This document shows positions 8,404 through 18,165 of a stretch of DNA of 64,000 bases, piece by piece. The stretch lies in NCBI RefSeq assembly GCF_003932755.1, contig NZ_CP024202.1:2108001-2172000 (forward strand), read 5' to 3'. Position numbers and translations under genes: made by a program. Numbering within the stretch: the first letter of the stretch is position 1; each line of letters opens with the position of its first letter. Under the pieces are notes generated by a model, which saw nothing but the letters and a program-made list of their open reading frames with translations, did not search any database and had not been told where the DNA came from. Origin of the DNA: Methylomicrobium sp. wino1 (lineage in GTDB: Bacteria > Pseudomonadota > Gammaproteobacteria > Methylococcales > Methylomonadaceae).

Positions 8404-9452
8404 TTGTTTTGAGCCGATAAGAGAAGGACTTAAGCATGTTTCTGTTTATTGCATTAGAACTTATCACTGGATTTTGAAATTATTGGAAGCATAAGGCAGT
8501 CTGAGCGTTTGTTCGCGGTTTAGCGATTAGAGAGCTACCGTGGTTTCGTAAGATTTATGGATAAGGTCATTGGCGTAAGCGTAAGAGTTTTGCAACTGTT
8601 CGTTTACAAGGCGGGAGTACTTCAAGGTCACCCATTAGCCTGTCGTAGTCAATAAGCCAAAACAACCCCTCAAGCAAATTTTGGCTTTTTTTTCGAATTT
8701 ACTGTCTTTAAGATCAATCTTCAACCTGTTATTGAACCGGTGGGTTTCGTGGTCGCGATGTCCATGGCTTACCCACACGGCTCTGCTCGGACCGGTCCGC
8801 AAGACGCGTCCACAAATCTACCGGTTCCCGGTTTAATCGTTGTTCCGACAGTCTTTTCTCATGCCGCTGTGCCTGTGTTTCATGATCGTTACCCCGTTCA
8901 GTTCGCTGTCTATGCGCCCGTCTTCTCGCTCGTGTGATTCGCTCATCGAACTGATGCGCGTCAGTCACCCATCAGCGCTGATGCATGACCAGCGGGCCAG
9001 TTTATGCGCGACCGCTTTGAGTGCGACAACTAGCCTGACACAGGGGGGCTATGCTTGCCTGGCTCCTTCAACGCCGCCAGTTACCTGAGTGACCCTAGCT
9101 GCGTACCGCGTTATAAGACGAGTTCGAGCAAGCATTTCTGTACAAATACGGATTCGCACAGGTAGGATTAGACACGTCGCAACGTTCCTGTCACGATAGG
9201 TCGCACCGTTTAAGACTGATCCGTTGGTACCTGCGACTCACACCATTCCCACGGGAGACCGAGGGAACGAGGAAGAAATGCGCGGCTTAGCCTTCAGGCT
9301 TCGAGGGATTTTTGGGTGTGTTCGGCTGTTCGACTTCCCCTCATCTAACGTTAGGTGAAGGGCGATCTGGGAATCACTCCCACCGTAGTGACATCGCAGA
9401 CGTTTTTGTAGGCCTCGTCCTAGTAAATTTCCGTTCTGCATGGAGATAGCCG
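8404..9452. other. One-kilobase gene-poor stretch with repeat fragments
   Basis: No recognisable gene. Small open frames exist on both strands (for example 8729-8968 minus, rich in Arg/Glu/Gln) but resemble no family I know and lack clear ribosome sites. A short palindrome at 9337-9362 (CCCTCATCTAACGTTAGGTG, then a complementary arm) matches one inside the repeat at 44153-44178. The base composition and Arg-rich conceptual products suggest degenerate imported DNA or structured non-coding sequence. Confidence 0.5.
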
Positions 9453-9890
9453 CTATAACAACCGGAACACGGCGACAGCCAGGCCGGCGACTGATAGAAA
9501 TATACCCATCGCCCACATGGTTAGTTGCCGCATGTCGCGGTGGAGTTGTAGTATTTCCTGATGAACTTGCTCAAAACGCTTGTTGGTGCCTTGCTGCATT
9601 TGTTCGGAGCGCTTGTCGACCTGTTCGAAACGCTTATTGGTTTCTTGTTGCATGAGCTCGAGACGCTTGTCGACCTGTTCGAACCGCTTATCCATCTGCT
9701 GCATGATCATGTGCATGGTTTCGCGTAGCGCCTTGAGCTCTTCGCCCTGGTTTTTTAGCGCTTCTTCAACCCGCACCATGCGCTCGCGCAATTCGATTTC
9801 ATAAACTACCGGGGGTTTGCCGAGCGATTGTTCGGCAAGCCAAACGGTTAAATGTGTTTTGATGTATTCAATATCTTCTGCAGCTAACAT
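9453..9890 (-). CDS. Coiled-coil protein with internal repeats and C-terminal membrane anchor
   Basis: A 145-residue protein. Residues about 38-115 form a long amphipathic coiled coil built from near-identical units of the form NKRFEQVDKR with a linking MQQET/MQQGT spacer; at least four units are visible. Residues about 124-143 (MWAMGIFLSVAGLAVAVF) form one hydrophobic membrane segment. The N-terminal 30 residues contain AEDIEYIKTHL. It resembles the DUF1640-like/Bdr-like group of small coiled-coil membrane proteins, but no function is known to me. The ATG has GGAAG about 11 bases upstream. It stands alone between gene-poor stretches. Unit number may vary between strains because the DNA repeat is near-exact. 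Confidence 0.7.
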   Translation of the reverse strand: MLAAEDIEYIKTHLTVWLAEQSLGKPPVVYEIELRERMVRVEEALKNQGEELKALRETMHMIMQQMDKRFEQVDKRLELMQQETNKRFEQVDKRSEQMQQGTNKRFEQVHQEILQLHRDMRQLTMWAMGIFLSVAGLAVAVFRLL

Positions 9891-10381
9891 GATTCGATCA
9901 CTTCCATTAGTATTCGTCTCAATCGATATTATATACCCGTCGTACAGTTAATTTCTGTTTTTCAAGCCACATATATGGCCCCTTCGTTGGTTGCAAGCCA
10001 ACTCTCGAACGTGGTTGAATCGGAACAACGGTTAAGATGTCGGGTTCTTCTGAAGCTTGAAAAAAAACGAACAAGGCGTTGGGGGCAGGTCTAGCTATAT
10101 AGCATTTCCTAAACTTCATCTTCATTGTTTCACATCAAGATTTCGAACAAAGATTACGTCAACATGAAATCTTGCTATTGGCCAATTGTCGTTTCATACA
10201 AAGTTTATCCAGTTTTATTTAAGTCATTGACTATCAGTCTCTTGCTTGCATTTTTCATCGGGTCTGTATGGCGCTTGGTGTGGCATTTTGGGAAATAAGA
10301 GGTTATTTATTATGGTAAAAGATAGGCGACAAGGATACCGGAAAAGTAACCAACCCCCTTTTCGCTTTTCAGGCGCGAATT
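9891..10381. other. Intergenic stretch; one doubtful small ORF (9919-10125, minus)
   Basis: A 68-codon minus-strand frame at 9919-10125 starts MKMKFRKC and has no recognised domain. It could be a small gene, but it has no convincing ribosome site and no conserved motif, so I do not call it. The rest holds nothing recognisable. Confidence 0.35.
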
Positions 10382-10777
10382 TTACTTACGTAGCGTGACA
10401 TTTTTTAGCTTGTGCCGAAGTTCAAGGATTTTTCTGACGACTTGTTTAAATAAAGGCGGGGGCAAAAATCCATATTCGTAAGTTCCTATCTTTCCCGCTA
10501 CAGCCCGAAGATCAAATCCCGCCCAGAGAAATTCATTAAAGTCATTGAGAATGATTCATGAACGTTCGCCATCTAAGCCGAGGTGGTTTTTGACTTTGGC
10601 GGGTATTTCTATTGCTGCAAAGGATTGTACCGGGCTATTGGTGGGCGTCTCTTGGTAGTTTTCCAGATAAATTCGTTGCAGCTGAGGCAGCTGGGTGAAG
10701 GCTTCGAATTCTATGCCGGCGGGGCTTTCGGTTTGCCGGTACAGGTACAGTGTTATTTCGCTTTCGCTGTTTCCCAA
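10382..10777 (-). pseudogene. Conserved small protein gene interrupted by an in-frame TGA
   Basis: The minus-strand frame reads IEIPAKVKNHLGLDGERS, then TGA at 10558-10556, and continues in the same frame as IILNDFNEFLWAGFDLRAVA and ...YEYGFLPPPLF to a TAA at 10382. I recognise the combined pattern (PAKV..HLGLD.ERSW.....NEF.WPG.DLR...YGLLPP.LF) as a small conserved hypothetical family. The interrupted codon is exactly where that family has a Trp, so one TGG-to-TGA change explains the break. The N-terminal half (before about residue 50) does not look like the family, so the 5' end may be lost or replaced. It lies just downstream of the AttH-like gene. Likely non-functional unless the TGA is read through. 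Confidence 0.65.
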
Positions 10778-10844
10778 GTTGGAGCTTGTGAAGAAGCCAG
10801 AAGACCCTATCCACTCACTGCTAACTACTTTCCACTTACCACCA

Positions 10845-11981
10845 TTAATACCCCGTCAACTCCACATAGCCGAATCCTGTTACGGATTGCCCGCGATGCG
10901 TGCCCGTTACCCGAGCCGCGCCTTCCCAATAACGGAAAGCCAAATTCAATTCCTGATTGTTGAGCAGCGGTTCGACGTCGAGTTGCAATTGCTGTTTCGG
11001 AATCGTCAAGCGCCAGAGGGACGGATAAGTTCGTTTGGAATGCGGACTTGTCCATTCGTCGAGTACTTCGATATTCACTTCGTCGACCTGCAATGCGACC
11101 GGGTCGGATCGGGCCGGGACGAGCGTGCCGGAGCTATGCGGATCAATGCCGCCGTCCTTGAGTCGGAGTTGGTATACCATCAGCTCGGTATCGTCCGATA
11201 ACTGTAGCGAAAACCAGTCCCATCCGGCTTGATCATCCGATAAGGCGCTGGTACTCCATTCCCGGTCCATCCAACTATTGCCGGACACCGGAAAATCCTG
11301 CCCGTCGATGCTGATGCTTCCCTCGGTCTCAAGCCGGGTATAGGAATAATAGTAAGACGCGTTTCCCAGCGTGTCGCTTTTTCGGCTGAAACCGCGATCG
11401 CCCTGTAAGACCATCGGTTTTTGCGTGTTCAGCAATAGGTCGATCGCGATATCCTGGTGTTCGGCTTTCAGACGCATCGGAAAAACGTCGCCGTTCATGC
11501 TTACCGCCGACCAGTCATGCAACCAGATTTGGAATCGGTTGTTGCGTGCGCCGGCCAGATTCAACGCGGTTCGGCTGAAGCGCTCGGTGCTGTGAAACTG
11601 CTGTTTTTCCACATCGGTAACGGTAAAATGCGCCATGTACAATTGCCTGCCGCGCCAAGCCGATTCCGACTCAATCACATCGGGCGCCAGCGCAAAGCGA
11701 AAGAAAGTCAATTGATAGCCGAAACGGCGCCCGTTTGGAGCTCCCAGATTGCCGGTAAAATACCACCACTCGCTACGGTAGTCGTTATGCGCGCCATGAT
11801 CTTCCGGAAACCGGAATGGGCGCGGCTCAAGTACTTTAGCGAAGCCCTCGCTATCGGCCGTCAACGGGCTGCTGAATGAGGATTCCTCAAAGGCTTGGTT
11901 TTCCCCAACCGGACTGAAATGCATCCACGCCGCCATTAGGCCGATAAGGCAAAACGTGAGGAAAAGAACGATTTTTTTCAT
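10845..11981 (-). CDS. AttH/CrtC-like lipocalin-fold protein
   Basis: A 378-residue protein with an N-terminal hydrophobic signal or anchor (residues 4-20), then two lipocalin-like domains of the AttH/CrtC family, marked by EWWYFTGNL near residue 70 and SGNSWMDREWSTS near 235. CrtC is carotenoid 1,2-hydratase, whereas AttH-type proteins accompany ABC transporters and their substrate is unknown. The start codon shares one base with the permease stop (TAATG), so it is the last gene of an ATPase-permease-lipocalin operon. That context favours AttH-like periplasmic lipid handling over carotenoid hydration. Confidence 0.83.
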   Translation of the reverse strand: MKKIVLFLTFCLIGLMAAWMHFSPVGENQAFEESSFSSPLTADSEGFAKVLEPRPFRFPEDHGAHNDYRSEWWYFTGNLGAPNGRRFGYQLTFFRFALAPDVIESESAWRGRQLYMAHFTVTDVEKQQFHSTERFSRTALNLAGARNNRFQIWLHDWSAVSMNGDVFPMRLKAEHQDIAIDLLLNTQKPMVLQGDRGFSRKSDTLGNASYYYSYTRLETEGSISIDGQDFPVSGNSWMDREWSTSALSDDQAGWDWFSLQLSDDTELMVYQLRLKDGGIDPHSSGTLVPARSDPVALQVDEVNIEVLDEWTSPHSKRTYPSLWRLTIPKQQLQLDVEPLLNNQELNLAFRYWEGAARVTGTHRGQSVTGFGYVELTGY

Positions 11982-14524
11982 TATTCGGCTCGCAGTGCAT
12001 CGGCCGGCTGAGTGCGGGCCATTCGATAGGCAGGCAAAATGCCGGCCAACAGCGCTGCGAAAATAGCCAACAGTAAACCTTGTATCAATACGGCCGAGTT
12101 AAGATGAAAGGCCATCGTCCAGCCGAATGAGCGCAGGTAAACGATGTAGATCAGCACGTAAGCGACGAGCAGGCCGACCGGAATGGCGATCAAACCGGCC
12201 GTTAATCCCATCAAACCGGTTTCTGTGCAAATCAAACCGGTCAATTGACCGGGCGTCATACCGATTGCGCGCAGAATGCCGAGTTGCCGGGTACGCTCGA
12301 ATTGCAGTGCCATCAGTGCGCCGAATACGCCGACGAAAGCAATGCCGGCCGCGAGCCAACGCAGTGTTTCGGTAATCAAGAAGGTTTCGTCGAATACTTG
12401 CATCGAAGCGTCGAAAATCGCCCGGTTGGATTTGAGTTCCAAGCCTTGCGGAAGCCGATCGCGCAGACGGCTTTCCAGCGCGTTCAAATCGCTTCCGGCT
12501 ATGCTGTAAACACCGATGCCGGTATAACCCAAGTCGGGCCAATAATGAAGGTATTGTGTACGGCTCATCGCAAGCCGTCCCCGATCGCCGCTGTAATCGT
12601 AATAAATGCCGAGTATTTTGAAATCTTGCAGTCCTTCAGCCGTTTGCAGTGCGATCGTATCGCCGGCTTTAACTTTGTTGTGATAAGCATAAGGTTCGGT
12701 CACGATGACGGTTTGTTGTTCCTCGAAAGCCCGCCATAATTCGGCATCGAATGCTTGTTTGAACACGAAGCCGTTTTTTGAGGCTTCGGTCAATTCGAAC
12801 GCAGACACCTTGACCGGCATGCCGCCGGCGGCGACTTGCGTATGCAAAACGGTGCTGACTTCTTCGACTTCGGCAAGTTCAGTGATGGCCGCTTTCAATT
12901 GCGAGTCCTTGGCGGCTTTGTCACGGGCCGGTTTGTCGCCAGCTAGCGAGACATAGATATCGGCTTGCAAGGTCGTGTTGAGCCACTGTTCAACGGTTAC
13001 GCGAAAACTGTCGATCATCAAATTCATGCCGATCGTCGCGGCAACCGCGATCATCAGCGCCGCGATCGCGACGCCGGTGCGGCTGATTTCGGCACCGATC
13101 ATGCGCGGCGGCAATTTGCCGAGAATGCCGAACTGCCGTCCGCTCAGCGTTTCAACCGCGGACATGACGGACAAAGTTACCGACGGTGTCAGCAATGCAA
13201 AACCGAACAGCAGTAAAAAAACGCTAGCGAGTCCCAGTTGTATGCTGGTTTCAGACATGAAGCCGACGGCGAATCCTACCGCGATCAATAGCAAGCCTAA
13301 AAGCAAGATCGACCGGGTTAACCGCCGGGTTCCGGATTCCAATTGCGAGCGAGTCAGCGCGTGTTTCGGCGAGAAACGGTTCGCTTCGCGTAACGGCGGA
13401 ATCACGGCCAGGATTGTGGCGCCGATGCCGAGCAAAACAGCCTTGCCGATTTGCAGCGGCGAAACCGACAATGACAAGGCGTCGATTTTGAAATAAAGCG
13501 TGTCGACCGTGGCCGAAATGGGTTGCAGCATGAGTTGTCCGAGCAGCAGCCCGAGCCCGGTGCCGAGCGCCGTGCCGATGACGGCCAGCAGTAGCGCTTC
13601 GGTCACAATCATTCGGCCGATTTGCCGCCGCGTTACGCCGATCAAGCGCAAATTGCCGATTAAGCCGCGTCTTTGCAATACCAAAAACGTCATTGTGTTA
13701 TAGATCAAAAACATACCGACCAACAGCGACAAAAGGCCCATTGCGGAGAGATTGATGGAAAAGGCCTCGGTCATTTGCTGCATCGATTCGAATTGCGTTT
13801 CGATCGAGATCAACGAAACATCACCCGGCAAAAGGTCGGCGAGTCGAGTCCGAGTCGTTCGCGGGTCGGTTTCGGGAATAATGGTATCGATATAACTGAG
13901 TTTGCCGAACCAACCAGTGATTTCTTGAAGCGTCGAGATATCGGCGATTACGATGTTGCGAAGCGCTTCCGTTGCGGCAGCGCTACCGGGGGTGATTAGG
14001 TCGACGATATGCAATCGGTGGTCTCCGGTGCCTGTCGTGACGATCAACTCATCGCCGATAGTCAATCCCAATGCTTCTGCGGTCTGCCGGCCGAGCATCG
14101 CGCTATTCGCTTCGGTGACCAAGCGGATCGCTGCTTGCGCGCCGTTTTGGCCGCTTTGCCAGCCGGAACGAAAGGCATTTTCGGTGAATGGGTCGATGCC
14201 GATCGCACGGAGTTTAAGCTCCGGATTTTGCCTGATAGGAAGGTAGGTTTGCAGCACCGGTGCGAGATTGCGCATGCCGTGTTCGACTCGCAGTTTGCGG
14301 TAAAGCGCCTCATTCAGTCCGCCTTCGCCGCCAATAATGCGGTGCGTGGCATTTCCCGAGACGGTTCGTTCGGCTTGTTTAAATGACTGTAACGCGCTAT
14401 CGAGTGCCAGGTCGATAGCGATCACGACCGCGACGCCGAGCGTGATGCCTAGCAAGGCAAGCGCCAGTTGCCAAGGATGTCGCAAGAGAAAATTACGGCC
14501 GGCACGGTTGAGTATTGTATTCAT
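11981..14524 (-). CDS. FtsX-family ABC transporter permease (two-module, AttFG/YbbP-like)
   Basis: An 847-residue inner-membrane protein. It has an N-terminal transmembrane helix, a large periplasmic MacB_PCD-type domain (about 45-240), three helices forming the first FtsX module (about 260-375), further helices, a second periplasmic domain (about 500-700) and a second FtsX module near 730-840. This is the fused form of two MacB/LolCE-like halves, as in YbbP and related lipoprotein/lipid export permeases. It follows the ATPase gene after 113 bases and runs into the lipocalin gene with a one-base overlap. The three probably form a mechanotransmission-type transporter acting on an envelope lipid or lipoprotein; the substrate is not evident. 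Confidence 0.9.
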   Translation of the reverse strand: MNTILNRAGRNFLLRHPWQLALALLGITLGVAVVIAIDLALDSALQSFKQAERTVSGNATHRIIGGEGGLNEALYRKLRVEHGMRNLAPVLQTYLPIRQNPELKLRAIGIDPFTENAFRSGWQSGQNGAQAAIRLVTEANSAMLGRQTAEALGLTIGDELIVTTGTGDHRLHIVDLITPGSAAATEALRNIVIADISTLQEITGWFGKLSYIDTIIPETDPRTTRTRLADLLPGDVSLISIETQFESMQQMTEAFSINLSAMGLLSLLVGMFLIYNTMTFLVLQRRGLIGNLRLIGVTRRQIGRMIVTEALLLAVIGTALGTGLGLLLGQLMLQPISATVDTLYFKIDALSLSVSPLQIGKAVLLGIGATILAVIPPLREANRFSPKHALTRSQLESGTRRLTRSILLLGLLLIAVGFAVGFMSETSIQLGLASVFLLLFGFALLTPSVTLSVMSAVETLSGRQFGILGKLPPRMIGAEISRTGVAIAALMIAVAATIGMNLMIDSFRVTVEQWLNTTLQADIYVSLAGDKPARDKAAKDSQLKAAITELAEVEEVSTVLHTQVAAGGMPVKVSAFELTEASKNGFVFKQAFDAELWRAFEEQQTVIVTEPYAYHNKVKAGDTIALQTAEGLQDFKILGIYYDYSGDRGRLAMSRTQYLHYWPDLGYTGIGVYSIAGSDLNALESRLRDRLPQGLELKSNRAIFDASMQVFDETFLITETLRWLAAGIAFVGVFGALMALQFERTRQLGILRAIGMTPGQLTGLICTETGLMGLTAGLIAIPVGLLVAYVLIYIVYLRSFGWTMAFHLNSAVLIQGLLLAIFAALLAGILPAYRMARTQPADALRAE

Positions 14525-14637
14525 TAAAAAAAATCAGTTGAGTATTCTAATTCCCGTTCGGCCTGAGCGCTGTCGAAGGGTGGGCTCGGTACGAACGGAT
14601 TCCACGCGCCCCAATTGATTATTTTTAGATTCATGGT

Positions 14638-15330
14638 TTAATCGCCGGTTTCGATCAAGGCATGATCGCGGATCGTAAAAATATGGTCGGCAATGCCCAT
14701 GACTTCACGGCTATGCGTGGCAAGTATTAGCGTTTTGCCGCTTTGCCGGACTAATTTGTCCAATAAAGACATGACTTGTTGACCTGTTTGTAAGTCCAAG
14801 TTGCCGGTCGGTTCGTCGGCCAGAACCAGAAGTGGATCGTGAATCAGCGCGCGTGCGATTGAGACACGTTGTTGTTCGCCGCCGGAAAGTCGGTCGGGAT
14901 AGGTATCGAGCCGGCTGGTTAATTCCAGTTCGTTCAACAAAGCGGCGGCCTTGTCTCGGTCTTCTAGGCGGATGCGCCGGATCAATTCGAGCGGCAACAA
15001 TAGATTTTCCAACACCGTCAAAGTCGGTATCAGTTGATAGGATTGAAACACGAAACCGATATGATGCCGGCGAAACAAGGTGCGCCGATGCTCCGAGAGC
15101 GTGGTTAGATCGATACCGTTGATGAAGATATGGCCGCTATCGGGCCTGTCGATGCCGCCAAGCAGGTTCAACAAAGTCGATTTCCCCGAGCCGCTTCGTC
15201 CCAGCAAGACCAACAGTTCGCCGCGTTTTACCGACAATTGCAGGTTTTCGAAGATGGTAACGGATCGTCCCGATTCGCGGTAGTTTTTTGTTAACCCGTC
15301 GAGTTCTATGAAATTGTTTGCGGGAGTCAT
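14638..15330 (-). CDS. ABC transporter ATP-binding protein (LolD/MacB/YbbA class)
   Basis: A 230-residue ATPase with Walker A GRSGSGKST (about 43-51), Q-loop VFQSYQLIPTL, signature LSGGEQQRVSIARAL, Walker B LLVLADEPTGNLD and H-loop ATHSREV. The signature and the NLD after Walker B place it in the LolD/MacB/YbbA/FtsE class that pairs with FtsX-type permeases. It is the first gene of the operon with the permease and the AttH-like protein, and would power that complex at the inner membrane. Confidence 0.93.
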   Translation of the reverse strand: MTPANNFIELDGLTKNYRESGRSVTIFENLQLSVKRGELLVLLGRSGSGKSTLLNLLGGIDRPDSGHIFINGIDLTTLSEHRRTLFRRHHIGFVFQSYQLIPTLTVLENLLLPLELIRRIRLEDRDKAAALLNELELTSRLDTYPDRLSGGEQQRVSIARALIHDPLLVLADEPTGNLDLQTGQQVMSLLDKLVRQSGKTLILATHSREVMGIADHIFTIRDHALIETGD

Positions 15331-15783
15331 GGGGTTTGATCAATGGGTTTGGTAAAGATTAAGTGGTAATGGTAAAGGGGAAAGAGGAAAGGTTAAAGTG
15401 GACTCCAACGTCAATACAGAAAATAGTCTAATTTAAGGTGGAACCTGCTCTTTAAAAAAATAAATACATTGCTGTTTCCCAAGCTCCAGCTTGGGAAACC
15501 GATGCGTGAAGCTCTAGCTTCGCGGTACAAAGGAAAAGAAGAAGCCGATGTATTTAATGCTCCATCGTTTGCAGTGTTAACAACTGAGCCAAATTCAATT
15601 GGCCGGACAAGTCTCGGGAAGCTAGAGCTTCCGGTTTCCGCCTTCCCAAGCTAGAGCTTGGGAAGGCGCGCAAAGCCTGCGCTTATTCCCCGTCCGAAGC
15701 TTCGAGAAGAGCGCAAACAGTCCATACAAGGCTTCCCGATAGTCCTGCTAACCGCTTACCGTTAACTGCTAACTCTCAACCCC
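15331..15783. repeat. Intergenic stretch filled with short palindromes
   Basis: No gene is supported. Palindromes of the type TTCCCAAGCT...AGCTTGGGAA occur near 15476-15499 and 15643-15667, with related AAGCTCTAGCTT and GGAAGCTAGAGCTTCC units between. An open frame at 15469-15654 is made of these repeats and is not a gene. Low-complexity GGGGAAAGAGGAAAGG near 15375 is also found near 55128 and 61118, and GTTAACTGCTAACT-type short repeats precede 15783. Confidence 0.6.
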
Positions 15784-18165
15784 CTATTGCGCTTTCAGTT
15801 TTTCCAGTTCGTCTTTAGCTTCTTCGCTGCCTTCGAAAGTGGCTCCTTTTTCCAGAGCTTTTTCCAACGCTTGCTTAGCTTCGGTGGTTCGATCCTTTTT
15901 TAAATAAATCATGCCTAAATGATAATAAAGATCCGGAATCCGAGTTTCCTTCTCGACCGCTTTTTCCAATGCGGTCAGTGCCTCATCGTAATTGCCTTTC
16001 AGATAATGCAACCAACCGTAAGTATCCAAAAATGAGGCGACTTTGGAATCTTTCAAGGCTTGAGCTAGTTCAAATGCGCGATTGACGCTTGCGTCGTCCT
16101 CTTTATGAGATAACAAAGCGGCCAGATTATTGATGGCTAATAAAGCATCGGGCTTGATAGTCAAGACTTTTTCATAAGACGCGATCGCTGCGTCGAAGTT
16201 TTTGGCGACTTCGTTAATTGCAGCATTGCCCATCAATAACGGTAAGCTTTCCGGAAGCGCCTTCAATCCACCTTCATAGACTTTGGTAGCCTTGTCGGTT
16301 TGTTGGCGTCTCATGTAAGCCGAAGCCAAATCATGGTAGCCTTGTTCGAATTTCGGATAGAGTTCGACAACTTTTTCGAAAAGTTTTTCGCCTTGCTCGA
16401 ATTGTTTGTTTTGCAAATACAATTCGCCGCGCATCGCCAAAAACGCGCCGTTTTCAGGTTGTTGCGCGATAACCTCGTCAAGTAGTTTTTCGGCTTGCTT
16501 AATTTCTTTGCGAGCCATGTAGCTCGATACCAGGCCGCTGACGGCATCCATTGCCAATGGCTTGATTTCAAGAGTCTTTTTGAACGCCTCGGTCGCATCT
16601 TCGGTTTTGCCTTGTGCCATATAAATCTGACCCAGTTTAAAATGGCCGAGATCTTGCTTTCCGTCGATATCGAGTAAAACCCGTGCGGTATTTTCGGCTT
16701 TATCCCACTTTTTTTGCTTACCGTATAAATCGGTCAACATGACCGCTAATTCGGCATCTTTATCGAATTGGGCTCGTGTTTTTTCCAATAAATCGATCGC
16801 AGCATCGTTTTGGTTGTTACGGACCATTAATCGCGCCAAGTCTTTAGCCGCGCCTAGGTTTTTCGGATTGACGGTCAGTACCTTTTCTAACGATTCTTTC
16901 GCGAGATCGATCTTGCCGTTTTGCAGATGCGTGCTGGCGAGAAGCAATAATGCCCGCTCCGAGTCGGGGGCATCCCTTAAAATGGTTCGTAAATCGGCCG
17001 TTGCCGCATCGAGATTTTTTTCATTCAAAAGCAAACCGGCACGCATTAACAAGGCAGCGCCGTTACGTTGATCGGCCTCGATAACTTCATCGACCAGTTT
17101 GCGGGCCGTTGCTAAGTCCTGGTCTTTCAATGCAAGTGCGGCCAAGCGGTTTTTAGCTTCGAGTCCATCTTTACCGATCGGATCGTCGGCGACGATTTTA
17201 TTTAGAATTTCCTTAACTTTATCCGGTTGGTCTTGGTAAATCTTCAGCATTGCGAAACGATAGCTAAAGTTTTCCGGGTTTTGTTGGATCATTTCTTGTA
17301 GCGTTTGCTCGGCGGTTTCTTTACCTCGTTGCGCGATCAAAAAATCGACCAGTGCCAGTTTTGGCGACTCCTCGTCAGGAAATTGAGTAATTAATTTATG
17401 TAATACTTGTTCGGCTTCGTCGGGACGTTTTTCGACAACATAAAATTTGGCTAGGCCAATATAGAGTTCTTTTTTATCCGGAAAGCGATCGACTAGAGAA
17501 ACCATTTCCTTTTCGGCCAAGTCCTTATTACCCTGGGCATTGAGAATGTTGATCTTGATTAAAGACAGGCTGATTGCCTTGGGGTGCTGAACTAAAGCTG
17601 CGTCGATGGCTTCGAGCGCTTCGGGTAATTTTTTTTCATCACCGTAAATTTTAACCATCAGCATCGTTGCTTCTTGATGGCCGGGGTCTAAGGTCAGTGC
17701 CTTGTTCAAGAGTTCCTTGGCTTGTGCGTTATCGTTTTTTCGTAAAAAAATTGCCGCTTTTAATGCGAGAGCGTCGGCATGTTCCGGTTGTTTCGCCAAA
17801 ACCAGGTCGGCTTTTTCATCGGCTTGTTCTGCGCTCCCGCTAACCAGAAATAGCTTGCCAAGCAGCAATTGCGCTTCGTAGTGGTCCGGGTTCGATTCGA
17901 CGACCGATGATAACAGGCCGAATACCTTTTGCCAGTTTTGGTCCTTTTCTTCGACCTTGGCAAGAAGATAAGCGGCGTCCGAGTTTTTGGGGTTGATTTG
18001 CAGCACGTTTTTTAATTCGACTCGCGCTTTATCGAAGTTATCTTGGCCGTAAAAAGATTGGGCTTTTTCCAGGTACTTTTGTTCGCGATCTTCGGCACTC
18101 CCGCACGCGGCAAGGAGCAGCACGCTCATTAGCAGTAACAATCGAGTAGGTTTGCGTAGTTTCAT
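15784..18165 (-). CDS. TPR-repeat lipoprotein of the PEP-CTERM system type (PrsT-like)
   Basis: A 793-residue protein. The N-terminus is a lipoprotein signal with lipobox LLAAC (residues about 17-21), so it is probably anchored in a membrane facing the periplasm. The rest is almost entirely tetratricopeptide repeats, about 20 units of the 34-residue pattern from residue 30 to the end. Length, lipobox and repeat content match the PEP-CTERM system TPR-repeat lipoprotein family (PrsT), genes usually found with exosortase and exopolysaccharide loci. No exosortase or prsK/prsR gene lies in this window, though three PEP-CTERM proteins do. It probably scaffolds envelope protein or polysaccharide assembly; partners are unknown. 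Confidence 0.8.
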   Translation of the reverse strand: MKLRKPTRLLLLMSVLLLAACGSAEDREQKYLEKAQSFYGQDNFDKARVELKNVLQINPKNSDAAYLLAKVEEKDQNWQKVFGLLSSVVESNPDHYEAQLLLGKLFLVSGSAEQADEKADLVLAKQPEHADALALKAAIFLRKNDNAQAKELLNKALTLDPGHQEATMLMVKIYGDEKKLPEALEAIDAALVQHPKAISLSLIKINILNAQGNKDLAEKEMVSLVDRFPDKKELYIGLAKFYVVEKRPDEAEQVLHKLITQFPDEESPKLALVDFLIAQRGKETAEQTLQEMIQQNPENFSYRFAMLKIYQDQPDKVKEILNKIVADDPIGKDGLEAKNRLAALALKDQDLATARKLVDEVIEADQRNGAALLMRAGLLLNEKNLDAATADLRTILRDAPDSERALLLLASTHLQNGKIDLAKESLEKVLTVNPKNLGAAKDLARLMVRNNQNDAAIDLLEKTRAQFDKDAELAVMLTDLYGKQKKWDKAENTARVLLDIDGKQDLGHFKLGQIYMAQGKTEDATEAFKKTLEIKPLAMDAVSGLVSSYMARKEIKQAEKLLDEVIAQQPENGAFLAMRGELYLQNKQFEQGEKLFEKVVELYPKFEQGYHDLASAYMRRQQTDKATKVYEGGLKALPESLPLLMGNAAINEVAKNFDAAIASYEKVLTIKPDALLAINNLAALLSHKEDDASVNRAFELAQALKDSKVASFLDTYGWLHYLKGNYDEALTALEKAVEKETRIPDLYYHLGMIYLKKDRTTEAKQALEKALEKGATFEGSEEAKDELEKLKAQ

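Noticed and set aside
9027-9452. GTGCGAC start as the 5' end of a group II intron
   Set aside because: Only the first bases fit; no domain V/VI or maturase is visible.
15469-15654. Open frame of 61 codons
   Set aside because: It consists of AAGCTCTAGCTT-type palindromic repeats.
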